Assembly (NCBI GenBank): GCA_002255365.1
Contig: NCBI01000001.1
Coordinates: 62,001-126,000 of the forward strand
Length of the DNA: 64,000 nucleotides
Direction: 5' to 3'
From: Chromatiales bacterium 21-64-14
GTDB lineage: Bacteria > Pseudomonadota > Gammaproteobacteria > 21-64-14
Shown piece by piece: positions 1 through 10,451 of the stretch. Both the position numbers and the translations under genes were made by a program. Numbering within the stretch: position 1 is the stretch's first letter; every line of letters begins with the position of its first letter. The notes beneath the pieces are model-generated. The model saw only the letters and a program-made list of their open reading frames with translations, searched no databases and was not told the DNA's origin.

Positions 1-2
1 GG

Positions 3-146
3 ATCGACATCATGGCCCGCTATCGGGACAAACGGCTGCAGCAGGTCTCTTCAGCAACCGTCAAAAGAGATCTGATGATTCTTGGCCATGTATTCGAAGT
101 GGCCCGAAAGGAATGGGGTGTCCACGTCCACAACCCGCCTACGTAA
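3..146 (+). pseudogene. Tyrosine recombinase (phage-type integrase) fragment
   Basis: An open frame running in from the window edge reads like the end of the core-binding (SAM-like) N-terminal domain of a phage or island integrase: MARYRDKRL, then VSSATVKRDL, HVFEVARKEWG and a final NPPT before TAA. Integrases continue after this NP with about 250 residues holding the catalytic R-H-R-Y tetrad; none of that follows here in any frame. The piece is therefore a truncated remnant. The 5' part lies outside the window, so its true start is unknown. It marks the edge of a decaying mobile region that extends to about 20 kb. Confidence 0.75.
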
Positions 147-484
147 ACGTGGCGCACCAAACAGTCAAAGACGCCCCGCTGTATGACTCAGCGGTACCCC
201 CGGATCACAATCAGAAAAACCACGGGTGCATCGCCTCTCGTGTCACCGAGAGCACGCGGTTGCTTTGTACGTCAGCGCACCGACTGCACGCTATCGGATG
301 GATAAAATCCCCTCAAACTTAGCCGATCGTGGCATCTAATCTGGCGGCGCATGAGTCAGCCACAGAATTCTTCCGGCTGATGCATATTCGACCGGTTCAA
401 CGCTGGCCGTGGTATGGCATGATCTGTCCACCCCGCCACCATGGCTGCCTGGTGCCATGCGATCACCGTTACAGGAGCGACCCC
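147..484. other. Gap with no recognisable gene
   Basis: Short overlapping reading frames exist here but none has family-like sequence or a convincing ribosome binding site. The stretch sits between the integrase remnant and the small-protein cassette and should contain the promoter of that cassette. A good Shine-Dalgarno (ACAGGAG) lies at its right end for the DUF1328 gene. Confidence 0.6.
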
Positions 485-649
485 ATGTTGAATTACGCAG
501 TAATATTTCTGGTCATCGCGCTGGCCGCCGGGATTCTTGGCTTTACTGGTGTCGCCGGTGCTGCAGTTGGAATTGCCAAGATCCTATTCGTCGTGTTTCT
601 GGTGCTGTTTTTCGTCTCGTTAATTTACAGCCGGACCGGTCGAAATTGA
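485..649 (+). CDS. DUF1328 small membrane protein (YtjA-like)
   Basis: A 54-residue protein made almost entirely of two hydrophobic helices: residues 4-20 ([17 protein letters not shown]), a Gly/Ala-rich turn ([11 protein letters not shown]), and residues 33-48, ending in a basic tail (YSRTGRN). This matches the DUF1328/YtjA family of inner-membrane proteins, whose usual length is about 54. The function is unknown; members are commonly stress-induced and sit beside CsbD-like genes. The start is chosen at the ATG preceded by ACAGGAG; longer upstream frames lack family similarity. It leads a tandem of four small genes on the same strand. Confidence 0.9.
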   Translation: MLNYAVIFLVIALAAGILGFTGVAGAAVGIAKILFVVFLVLFFVSLIYSRTGRN

Positions 650-751
650 CGCTGGCGAGCTTGACGCAAACGCTATTTATGTTCGGCAAGATAGGCTGCG
701 TGCAGATGAAGTCCGGCTCTTCCCCGTACCGCCCAATTTGGAGGAGCACAA

Positions 752-952
752 ATGAATAACGACATCATCAAAGGCAAGTGGTTACAACTGCACGGCAAGC
801 TAAAGACGCAGTGGAGCAAGCTCACCGACGACGACCTTAGCCAGAAGGACGGCCATCGTGAATATTTGGTGGGCAAAGTGCAAGAGCGCTATGGGATCGC
901 CAAGGAGATGGCCGACGCCCAGGTTGCCGCATTCGAGCGCTCGCTGCGGTGA
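752..952 (+). CDS. CsbD-family stress protein
   Basis: A 66-residue hydrophilic protein with the CsbD pattern: N-terminal IIKGKWLQLHGKLK, WSKLTDDDL, and the GKVQERYGIAKEMA helix. In Bacillus subtilis CsbD belongs to the sigma-B general stress regulon, and enterobacterial YjbJ is among the most abundant stationary-phase proteins; the biochemical role is unknown. The ribosome binding site GGAGGAG stands about 6 bases before the ATG. It is the second gene of the small stress-protein cassette, about 100 bases after the DUF1328 gene. Confidence 0.92.
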   Translation: MNNDIIKGKWLQLHGKLKTQWSKLTDDDLSQKDGHREYLVGKVQERYGIAKEMADAQVAAFERSLR

Positions 953-1029
953 ACAGACGCAAGGCGGGTCGATTACAGACCCGCGAACTGGCGAGATTCA
1001 CCATCGCGTGATCAAAGGGAAACACAATC

Positions 1030-1182
1030 ATGAACCTGCATCTGAGCATTGGGCCACTGGTTTCACTGATTGCTGGTGTACTGATTCTGCTCATGCCGCG
1101 ACTGCTCAATTACATCGTCGCGATCTATCTGATCACCATTGGGCTCATCGGAATCTTTGGCACGGGCGCTCTGCATGCCTGA
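1030..1182 (+). CDS. DUF3096 small hydrophobic protein
   Basis: Fifty residues: a short polar start (MNLHLSIGP), a first hydrophobic stretch (LVSLIAGVLILLM), the hallmark PRLLNYIVAIYLI, and a second hydrophobic stretch ending in TGALHA. The PRLLNYIVAIYLI core identifies the DUF3096 family, two-helix membrane peptides of unknown function found in proteobacteria. A close paralogue lies on the other strand at 10.3-10.4 kb, next to the cyclic glucan synthase. The gene follows csbD-like by about 80 bases in the same direction. Confidence 0.85.
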   Translation: MNLHLSIGPLVSLIAGVLILLMPRLLNYIVAIYLITIGLIGIFGTGALHA

Positions 1183-1281
1183 TCCGCGCACACTGCAGCG
1201 ACCCCGTTGAATTCCCGTCAATCGATCCGCGCATAGCGGCAGTCCACCTGCGTCACCGCCCATTGCGCATGGAGGAAACCA

Positions 1282-1437
1282 ATGCTAGGCATGATATTAC
1301 TGATTGTTTTGATTATATTTTTGATCGGTTCAATTCCGAGCTGGCCACACAGCAGAAGCTGGGGCTATGGTCCCAGCGGTGGATTGGGCATTGTTTTGAT
1401 CATCGTAATCATCCTGCTGCTCATGGGCCGCATCTGA
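1282..1437 (+). CDS. DUF3309 small hydrophobic protein
   Basis: Fifty-one residues with the DUF3309 layout: hydrophobic helix MLGMILLIVLIIFLIGSIP, the diagnostic loop SWPHSRSWGYGPSGGLG, then a second helix IVLIIVIILLLMGRI. Function is unknown; homologues are found with CsbD, DUF1328 and DUF3096 genes, as here. A strong GGAGG lies 6 bases upstream of the ATG. The gene is convergent with the broken Crp/Fnr regulator, whose decayed end reaches position 1465. Confidence 0.88.
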   Translation: MLGMILLIVLIIFLIGSIPSWPHSRSWGYGPSGGLGIVLIIVIILLLMGRI

Positions 1438-1464
1438 GTCGATGCTGTGCTGCATTGGTCGCAG

Positions 1465-2124
1465 GAATGCCGCGTAGCACTCGCATACGCGCCGATTAAG
1501 TCCGGACCGACCCACTACGGTGATGTGGTCATTCTGGTATTTGATCAACCCAATCAGCCGCGATACGCGCGCAGGTTCGGTCACCGCCTCGCGACGCACA
1601 CCGAGTATGTCAGTGATCAATTCCTGGGTCATCACCAAGTTGTTGGACTGCAGCCGATCAAGGCCCAACAACAGCTAACGGCATAACTGCTGATCCAGCG
1701 AGTGGTGTCGGCTGCATACAGCTGTCTGCCCCATTTGGGTGATCAGCGCCTGCGTGTAACGCAGCAGCAGTGACGCACGGTGGGACCACCACGGCTGACC
1801 TCCAGTACCAACAAGGGCGTTGATTCGGAAGCCCACGCCAGCGCTTTGCACGACCCCAGGACGGCAGTCGAGACCCCAGGACGGCAGTCGAATTGCCACC
1901 AATGAACGACGAGATTCCGACGACGCCGTCGTCGCCCACCACGGTGATCTCCCCGCTGCGGCGCCGTTCTCCTTAACATACAGCAGCGAGCCAAGCCAGG
2001 TGGCCGGCGGATAGACGTGGGTCACGTAACTGCCGGGTTCGTAGGGCACTCGGCCCAGAAGCATCTCGACCGGCTTCAGGCACGGTATTCTAGCGCGCCA
2101 ATTCTGGTTCAGGCAGCATCGCAC
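1465..2124 (-). pseudogene. Crp/Fnr-family regulator, frameshifted
   Basis: Read on the minus strand, three frames together rebuild a Crp/Fnr-type regulator of about 220 residues. The cyclic-nucleotide-binding-like part starts with LKPVEMLLGRVPYEPG and LGSLLYVKENGAAA, then shifts frame to VVGDDGVVGISSFIGG. A further shift leads to VVQSAGVGFRI and LLLRYTQALITQMGQTAVC, and a last one to the winged-helix part MTQELITDILGVRREAVTE, HITVVGRSGLNRRVCECYA. At least three frame breaks are visible. One apparent cause is an extra GG near 1960 and another a 20-bp tandem duplication at 1852-1891. Regulators of this subfamily often neighbour the DUF1328/CsbD/DUF3096/DUF3309 genes, so the cassette has probably lost its local regulator. 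Confidence 0.85.
1852..1891. repeat. 20-bp perfect tandem duplication
   Basis: Two back-to-back copies of a 20-bp unit that begins GACCCCAGGACGG. Twenty is not a multiple of three, so the duplication breaks the reading frame of the Crp/Fnr-like gene in which it lies. It looks like a slippage event. Confidence 0.95.
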
Positions 2125-2864
2125 GAATCGGATTCCTTTTCAGCGCGGACACTGCGGGCATATACACATTCCTGGTTTTTAACTGGTTAATAAATTTGAC
2201 CGTTGAATACATTGACAGTTAAGTTCTTGCGCGCCTGCTGTGTTGTCGCCAGCGCTGGGAAAGCCCACTCGACGCTCATTCCCCTAACAGGAGCATGGCT
2301 CCCGCAATACACCTTTGAACGCTGACTGCATGGTGGGACCATCGGCGCGACCTGATTGCAGGTTCGCTGCTGCGATCCCGCTAGGCGCAGTCTTGGTGCG
2401 TCAGCGCACAGACACGCCATCGCGGCAAGCGTATTCTCCACCAAAGATTTTAGCGACGCGTTAGCACCGACGTAATGACTCGCGGCGATCCGGATTGCTC
2501 CACGGTGACGGATTGCGTGTGCGTCAGGAAGCAGGCGACTTCGTGACTATCGGCACGGGGAACGCGCTCCAAACAGTCGTCATGGACATACGACCAGACT
2601 TCCTGCAGTGCAGGGGCGACGCAGGAAGTCAGCAGCATTCGCGTGTCGGAGCAGGTCTGGGATGAATGCGCTCCGACAGTTCAAATCCAACGCTCCTCCC
2701 AATCCAGAGAACAGTGGGCGCACAAGGGCGCCAACGCTCTGCTGTGAGCATCGTGACTTTTTAAATCCTCTCAACTGAGGGCCACCCTAATGGAGTCAAC
2801 GCAATTAACATTCAAGCCATAGCGAACCTAAGAAGTCCACCGTCACTACCAAGGAGATAACACC
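2125..2864. other. Intergenic stretch without recognisable gene
   Basis: No frame here has a family-like sequence, although several short open frames exist on the minus strand. Visible structure is limited to one 9-bp inverted repeat at 2644-2678. The right end holds the ribosome binding site (AAGGAG) and presumably the promoter of the exported-protein gene. Confidence 0.55.
2644..2678. repeat. Inverted repeat, REP-like hairpin
   Basis: TGTCGGAGC and GCTCCGACA form a perfect 9-bp stem around a 17-base loop. The GTCGGAGC...GCTCCGAC form resembles REP-type extragenic palindromes of gammaproteobacteria. No second copy was noticed in this window, and no T-run follows on either strand, so a terminator role is less likely. 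Confidence 0.5.
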
Positions 2865-3320
2865 ATGGAAAAGCGTCACCTACCGATACTGGGCCTGCTG
2901 ACCGTGTTTGCTGCCAGCGCGATGATTCCTCAGTACGCATCGGCCTCCGAGGCCAAGATCGACTGCAAAATGCACTTCAACACCACTAGTTGGTCGGCCA
3001 TCTACAAGCACATGGTGGGCACCGGCTTGGTGACTTGCGCCAACGGAACTTCCATGAATGTGAAGATCACCTCGCAAGGCGTGGGCCTCACCGCTGGCAA
3101 GTCACGCATCAATAATGGCGTTGGAACCTTCACCGACGTTCATAACATTAACGACGTATTGGGCTCGTACATACAAGGGGAGGCCAACGCCGGACTAATG
3201 GAATCAGGCTCCGCACAAGTCCTGACCAAGGGCACGGTCTCGCTGGCGCTGGCAGGTTCAGGGAAAGGTATTGACCTTGGCATCAGCGTTAGCAAGTTCA
3301 CCATCAGCAGGGACAAATAG
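2865..3320 (+). CDS. Exported protein of unknown function
   Basis: A 151-residue protein with a clear Sec signal peptide (MEKRHLPI, hydrophobic LGLLTVFAASAMI, cleavage after ASA at residue 27), so the mature protein is about 124 residues in the periplasm or outside. It has two cysteines, C34 and C58, likely a disulfide (KIDCKMHF and GLVTCANG). The rest is rich in Gly, Ser, Thr and beta-prone segments such as KGTVSLALAGSGKGIDLGI, suggesting a small beta barrel or sandwich. The ribosome binding site AAGGAG is well placed. I do not recognise the family. It stands alone between the decayed regulator and an IS remnant. Confidence 0.8.
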   Translation: MEKRHLPILGLLTVFAASAMIPQYASASEAKIDCKMHFNTTSWSAIYKHMVGTGLVTCANGTSMNVKITSQGVGLTAGKSRINNGVGTFTDVHNINDVLGSYIQGEANAGLMESGSAQVLTKGTVSLALAGSGKGIDLGISVSKFTISRDK

Positions 3321-3508
3321 GACCTCCACGGTGAAGCTGCGCCGGTGAGCAATCGCGTCGGTTTTCTGACCTCGCTGGCCGGGCCACAAGTTAGGTCGGG
3401 CGCGACCCAGAATCCTGGTGGCGCGGTTCGCACCCACGCTGGCCTCCAGCGAAGTGCAAACTACGAGGCGGGTAGTCCCCGGAAGGCGAACCTGGCGCAA
3501 CCGCCGAT

Positions 3509-4591
3509 GTGAAGTGGTGGTCGGCGGAACGCAAGCGAGAGGTGGTGCTTCGCCTGCTTCACGGGGAACCGGTCGACGCCATCTCGCTTGAGGTGTCTGT
3601 CGGTGTCGGTATTCAAGCTCGAGCGCTGACGCGACCGGGCGCTGGCGGGCATCGACGCGGGCCTCAAGGAACGCGAGAACGATCCGATCGAGCGCCAGCT
3701 CGACGACACCAAACGGCGCTTCGGTGAACTGGACACGGATGTCGAGGCTCTGCAAAAGTTACGTTGGGCTAAACGCCGTTTGGCCCGCTGGAGGTCGTCG
3801 CGATGGGCCGCAAGACCTCCCCAGGCACGGGCAAGCTCTACGGCCTGGAGCGGGTCTGCAGGGCGCTCGACCTGCCCCGTTCGACGCTCTACGGTCAGCG
3901 GTCGCGGGAGGCGGCGGCCCGGGTCGTGCCGTTCTTGCCGCCCCAGCGCGGGCCCAAGCCCAAGACCTCGGATGGCGCTGTCCTAGGTGCCATCCGGGGC
4001 GAGCTGGCCCCTCGCCGTTCGCCTGCGAGGGGCACTGCAAGGTCTGGGCGCGACTGCCCATGCCGCACGACCTTCGCGTTGGACCCAGCCGCGTGCTGCG
4101 GCTGATGCGCGAGAACCCCTGCTTTCGGCGCATCGCCGGCCGCAGGGCAGCCCAACGCGGCTCGACGGCACGAGCACCACGGATCGCCCTAACGCCATGC
4201 GGGGCACCGACGGCATCCGCATCGAGATCAGCGAGCAAGGGCTGGGTCATGGGTGTTTCCGGCCATGAATCATTTCGATGCCTGCCGCATCGGCATCCAT
4301 GCAGTGAAGATCGGTAACCGCTTTGCGGCCTTGCAGCCCAGGGCCTGCGCACGCCAACGGGCTTCCTGCGGTGTCAAGGGTTGTAGGTTGGCAACAGCGT
4401 CGCTGAGCGCTTCAACCGGACCCTGAAGGAACAGGCCATTCACGGTCGCGTCTTCCAGAACGTTGAGGAAGTATGGGCCGCGGTCACCGCGTTCTAAGGA
4501 TCGCTACAATCGCCATCGGCGTCGTTAGACACTGGGCTTCCTGTCACGCGTCGAAGCCCGTAAGGCGTATGTCATGCTTAAGGCGGCCTGA
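3509..4591 (+). pseudogene. IS3-family transposase remnant (orfA-orfB)
   Basis: Pieces in changing frames line up with an IS3-type two-frame transposase. The orfA part has WSAERKREVVLRLLHGEPVD, then after a shift ALAGIDAGLKERENDP and RQLDDTKRRFGELD. The orfB part continues with GRKTSPGTGKLYGLERVCR, LDLPRSTLYG, RRGPKPKTSDGA-like sequence, CEGHCKVWARL, RVLRLMRENP, DGIRIEISEQG, FNRTLKEQAIHGRVFQNVEE and VWAAVTAF. Many frameshifts separate these blocks, and the catalytic DDE domain cannot be read in one frame, so the element is dead. Terminal inverted repeats could not be delimited. Confidence 0.85.
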
Positions 4592-4621
4592 GGTGTAAAA
4601 CCGTGTCCAATCAATCCGATC

Positions 4622-4637
4622 TGGCACACAAATAGCA
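4622..4637 (+). promoter_or_regulatory. Possible sigma-54 (-24/-12) promoter before katG
   Basis: TGGCAC, five bases, then TAGCA gives the GG-N10-GC spacing of RpoN promoters with one mismatch in the -12 element. It lies about 100 bases before katG and right after the IS3 remnant. The match is short and could be chance; no enhancer site was identified. Confidence 0.3.
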
Positions 4638-4720
4638 CTAAACGTTTGGTCAGGTTGCTAAAACACATTCGATCTGCTCATCAGTTGCGAGACTTCAAAC
4701 TCGACCGTGCATTCAATTAA

Positions 4721-6907
<2,187 letters not shown>

Positions 6908-7385
6908 TCTTGGAAGATAGGTCTTACTCATCAGAGCGTATCGATGTGGTGTGCGGGGACGCCGTCGTGGCGAGCCACCCGCAGCTGTTCGGGCGCGATC
7001 AGACCCACTGCGACTGGCGCCATTATATCCTGTTGGCCGAGCGCAAGCCCGGGGTACTGCGCAACGGCGCCCCGTTTGCCGATCTACCGACGCCGCTACG
7101 CCAGCTGCAACGCACCCTGCTGCGCCGTGAGGGCGGTGACCGGGTGATGGTGCGGGGGTGCTGGCCGGCTGTACCGGCATTCGGTCTGGAAGCGGTACTG
7201 GTAGCCGTCGAGCTGGTGATGGAGTCCGGGACTCCCAGCGTCGAGCGGGTGCTGAAGAGGTGCTGGCGCGCCTGACCCAGGGCAGTGGCCCGCCGCGGGT
7301 GGAGACGTCCCGGACCCTCAATGAGGCCCCGACGACCGACACCGCCCACTATGACCGCCTGGCGCAGGAGGTGGATCACGCGTGA
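6908..7385 (+). pseudogene. IS21-family IstA transposase C-terminal remnant
   Basis: Two frames together match the end of IstA. The first contains WRHYILLAERKPGVLRNGAPF, LQRTLLRREGGDRVM and FGLEAVLVAVELVMESG. Around 7245 the frame shifts, and the tail EEVLARLTQGSGPP, ETSRTLNEAPTTDTAHYDRL follows in another frame to a stop at 7385. The integrase catalytic core is missing and no IstB gene follows, so this is a 3' relic. It abuts the katG stop codon directly. Confidence 0.75.
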
Positions 7386-8130
7386 GGTGAGCGACGAGCT
7401 GGAGGTAACGAAACACTCGATGGCTTCCTGATTCACCATTTTAAGGCCAACGCGATTCCATCGCCTCGATGGGTGCTGGACAAGATTACGGGAGGAAGTC
7501 AATGGGGACGTCGGCATCACCGGCGCCGTCCGGCACTTGGAATACCTGCAACTCCTCAAAGCCTGGCACGGCCTCGACGCCCAGCACCGGTGCTATCCAC
7601 CCAACGCCCTGATAGCTCTATTCAACCAGGTATTTGGTGCCATCCCCCCAACCCATACTGCGCACCGGCCCTTCTGAACACCGCTCTGGCCGGCACCCAT
7701 GTCGCTGAGACCATTGTGACCGCCGTCGCCCTGGTGCTGAATGGTGGGCTTCATGCTTACCGATGGGATTCGCCGTTCCGCCTAATCGATGCCACGGTAT
7801 GCTCCGAGGAAGCCGGTCACGCGTTGGGTGCAGCGGTAGCGCGTGCCACCATCCTGTCTAGCCGCGCAGAACTTCTTCAATACAGGGGCAATGATTCTTG
7901 AACCCAATCCTACGCTGACAGCCGGCCAGCAGGGCAGGATTTCTGGGCAGTTCGACTGGCGGGATGGCCAGATAGCCGCGCACGAAACAGCTTTTCGTGG
8001 GAAACATCCGTATTCTTCCTCACTTATCAGTCTATCGCCCGGCCTTTTCCGGGATGTACGGTACCGAACAGAAAACGTTACTTTCTTCATCGTAACATAG
8101 CAATCAGAAAAGCTCTGCCACATAAGCGCA
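7386..8130. other. Decayed accessory sequence, no intact gene
   Basis: An open segment on the plus strand around 7500-7680 (reading NGDVGITGAVRHLEYLQLL, then FNQVFGAIPP) has protein-like composition but no start, and I recognise no family. It may be another relic of a mobile element. The rest shows no coding signal. This stretch separates the IS21 tail from the small cysteine-rich frame and the PEP-CTERM gene. Confidence 0.45.
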
Positions 8131-8304
8131 ATGAATGAGTGGCCGAGAGATAAGGCCATGATGCCCCCGAACGGAATTACCTTCCACCCGGGACCCAATG
8201 GCGAGTACAGCGTGTGCCGTTACTGCTGCCAGCGTCAAATACAGGTAGCCGCCCTGCTAGGCGATTTCATCCACTCGATGGCACAGCTACCCGAAAGATC
8301 TTGA
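8131..8304 (+). CDS. Small cysteine-containing hypothetical protein
   Basis: A 57-residue frame, ATG to TGA, with a compact central cluster VCRYCCQRQIQVAALLGDF that could bind a metal or form disulfides. No clear Shine-Dalgarno precedes the ATG, and I do not recognise a family. It lies 102 bases upstream of, and in the same direction as, the ice-binding-like PEP-CTERM gene. It may be chance; composition is more protein-like than the overlapping alternatives. Confidence 0.35.
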   Translation: MNEWPRDKAMMPPNGITFHPGPNGEYSVCRYCCQRQIQVAALLGDFIHSMAQLPERS

Positions 8305-8406
8305 TGTGCCCGACCCCAGTCGACTTCCATCTCTACCCTACCGGACGGAATACCGAGCCCCAGCCCATATCAAAGGTTTCAGCCACTTCCTTTAGGAGCA
8401 AATAAA

Positions 8407-9291
8407 ATGAAAACACTTAAATACTTGCCGGTCCTGCCATTGGCAGCGATCGGAATGCTTTGCGGCGCTCCCCCTGCATTGGCGACGCCAATACTGGGGT
8501 CGGCACAAAGTTTCGCGGTACTGGGCGCCTCGACGGTTACCAATACCGGCTCGACCACCATCAATGGAGATCTCGGTCTCTACCCGGGTACTTCGATCAC
8601 TGGTCCAGGGAGCATCACGCTCACAGGTGCGGTACACCAAACTGATGCGGTCGCACAGCAGGCGCAGATTGATGCACTCACTGCGTATAACACCCTTTCT
8701 AGTCTGCCGTTCACTAGCAATTTGACTGGCCAGGATCTGGGCACGGTGGGTACGCTCGTGCCAGGCGTCTATAAGTTTGATTCGTCGGCTCAACTGACTG
8801 GCACGCTCACACTCAACGCCCAAAATAATCCAGACGCACTCTTCGTGTTTCAAGTAGGGAGCGCGCTCACGACTGCAAGCAGCTCGGTTGTCAACGTGAT
8901 CAATGGCGCTGCAAATAACGGTGTGTTTTGGCAGATTGGCAGTTCCGCGACTCTGGGTACCAGCACGCTGTTCGCGGGTAATATCCTCGCGGATCAGAGC
9001 ATCACCCTGAATACCACCGCAGAAATTCCGTGCGGTAGGGCCATAGCGCTAAATGCCGCGGTTACAATGGATACCAACACCATCTCCAACAATTGCACCG
9101 GCGCCGGCAGTATCGGCACTGGGCACACCGATTTCGGCAGCGGCGGCTTCAGCGGTTACAGTGGTAATGGTAATGGTAATGGTAGTGGTAGTGGTAGTGG
9201 TAGTGTTCCGACCGTTCCCGAGCCCCCCACATTGGGTCTTCTGGGAATCGGATTCGTCGGACTCGTATTTAGTCGACGTCTGCAGGGTTGA
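8407..9291 (+). CDS. Ice-binding-like (DUF3494) protein with PEP-CTERM tail
   Basis: A 294-residue exported protein. Residues 1-26 form a signal peptide (cleavage after ALA). Residues about 30-230 match the DUF3494 ice-binding-like fold, a discontinuous beta-solenoid: [89 protein letters not shown] Gly/Asn/Ser linker (236-268) encoded by hexanucleotide repeats leads to the C-terminal sorting signal [13 protein letters not shown], a hydrophobic segment and a basic tail, a PEP-CTERM motif read by exosortase EpsH/XrtA. Family members bind ice or act as adhesins. Exosortase is not in the window. Start: ATG after TTTAGGAGC. Confidence 0.93.
   Translation: MKTLKYLPVLPLAAIGMLCGAPPALATPILGSAQSFAVLGASTVTNTGSTTINGDLGLYPGTSITGPGSITLTGAVHQTDAVAQQAQIDALTAYNTLSSLPFTSNLTGQDLGTVGTLVPGVYKFDSSAQLTGTLTLNAQNNPDALFVFQVGSALTTASSSVVNVINGAANNGVFWQIGSSATLGTSTLFAGNILADQSITLNTTAEIPCGRAIALNAAVTMDTNTISNNCTGAGSIGTGHTDFGSGGFSGYSGNGNGNGSGSGSGSVPTVPEPPTLGLLGIGFVGLVFSRRLQG
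9163..9204 (+). repeat. Hexanucleotide tandem repeat in the PEP-CTERM linker
   Basis: Three GGTAAT units followed by four GGTAGT units, seven perfect hexamers, encode a Gly-Asn / Gly-Ser linker between the ice-binding-like domain and the sorting tail. Gain or loss of units keeps the frame, so linker length could vary between cells. Confidence 0.95.
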
Positions 9292-9425
9292 GATAAAACA
9301 AGAAGGTAAGAGGTGGGCCCCAGGGCTCAAATAAACTGGGTCTGACCCGAATGGCATTTACTTACTCAGAGATCAGTAATATAGACAACATTCTGTGAGC
9401 TTGCTGGTGTGATGCTGACCGAACC

Positions 9426-9880
9426 TTGCATGAAGCGAGACGGACGCACGCACGCTGGAAAAGACCCGGAAGATGGCGGTGGAGCGCGGTCATTGCCAGC
9501 TATGGGTTTCATCGTTGCGGGATCTATCGCTGGTTGAAGGCGGCACGCGGCCGCGTCCGTGGCATCAAAGCGCTGGCGACCCGCAAGCGATCGAACGCTG
9601 GTATCGCGAGACCTATCCGGCGCTGGTTGCCCGGGCCAGACGCGAGGGCACGGAGATCCATTTCTGGACGAATCCCGCTTACGCGCCGACCGCGTGCAAG
9701 GCACGGCCTGGGCGCCGGTGGGCCAGACGCCGGTGGTCTATGTATCCGGACAACGCCAGAGCATCAATGCGGCCTCGGCAGCCAGCATGAGGGGTCCGTT
9801 CTGGTTTGCCATCTACCCGGGGCGCTCAATGGCGAGATGAAATCTCTCATCCGACGCTATGCCAAGAAAGCAATATTAGG
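9426..9880 (+). pseudogene. IS630-family transposase remnant
   Basis: Three frames together recall an IS630 (Tc1/mariner-like) transposase: YGFHRCGIYRWLKAARGR and GIKALATRK from the helix-turn-helix region, then IERWYRETYPALVARARREG, and after a shift DESRLRADRVQGTAWAPVG and RQSINAASAASMRG. The second catalytic Asp lies in the DESRLRAD segment; the first and third are not present in an intact form. Most of the helix-turn-helix/linker region and the last third are deleted. No terminal repeats could be assigned. Confidence 0.7.
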
Positions 9881-9966
9881 GTACTTCGTCGGGTTGTTTT
9901 CAACAAACGCCCAGGGCGCGCGGAAATGTCACGGGGCACCAACCACAAATGCATGAATATGCCTGG

Positions 9967-10434
9967 TCACAGGCAACGCAGATATTCCCTGTAGGGAATT
10001 GCGCCGGGCGTTAACCAACCTGCCCTCGATGGGATCCGTCGTCGTCCCGGAGACGCGCCATGGGGTCTTCCATCCGCCCACCGCCAACGCCGCAGAACTC
10101 GGCTGGGAACGCCTGCGCGCGCTCGCGTCACCGCTTTTAGGCTCCCTGACTCGCACCTTGAGTGGGTCTCCAGCCTCGTCAAAGCAGTGAGACTGAGGCA
10201 GATCAAACTGACCCCGGCAACGACGGCACCCCGTCGCCTATAGTTGGATGTCCGCGACCCGGTAAAATGACCGCCCACTCCCCGGATGTGAAAACCCCCC
10301 GCTCCGAACAGGCCGACCAAGCCGATAACAATCAAATATATTGCGACGATGTAGTTCAGCAGGCGCGGCACCGTCAGAATGAGCACGCCAGCGATCAACG
10401 AAGCCAGCGGGGCGATGCTTAAGGTCATGTTCAT
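9967..10434 (-). CDS. DUF3096 protein with unusual C-terminal extension
   Basis: The first 50 residues (MNMTLSIAPLASLIAG, PRLLNYIVAIYLIVIG) are a DUF3096 membrane peptide, paralogous to the 50-residue protein at 1030-1182. Here no stop follows the domain, and the frame continues about 105 residues through low-complexity, Arg- and Gly-rich sequence with no recognisable domain. The extension is probably a read-through after loss of the native stop. The ribosome binding site AAGGAG before the ATG is excellent. The gene starts 17 bases after the cyclic glucan synthase stop on the same strand, so the two are likely co-transcribed. Confidence 0.75.
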   Translation of the reverse strand: MNMTLSIAPLASLIAGVLILTVPRLLNYIVAIYLIVIGLVGLFGAGGFHIRGVGGHFTGSRTSNYRRRGAVVAGVSLICLSLTALTRLETHSRCESGSLKAVTRARAGVPSRVLRRWRWADGRPHGASPGRRRIPSRAGWLTPGAIPYREYLRCL

Positions 10435-10451
10435 GTTTATCTCCTTGGAAC

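Noticed and set aside
1-146. Search for an attachment site next to the integrase fragment
   Set aside because: No tRNA or direct repeat could be matched to the fragment within the window; the other island edge is not defined.
9163-9204. Tandem repeats considered as a CRISPR-like array
   Set aside because: Repeats here and at 19521 and 41777 are contiguous 6-9 bp units without spacers; no cas gene is present.
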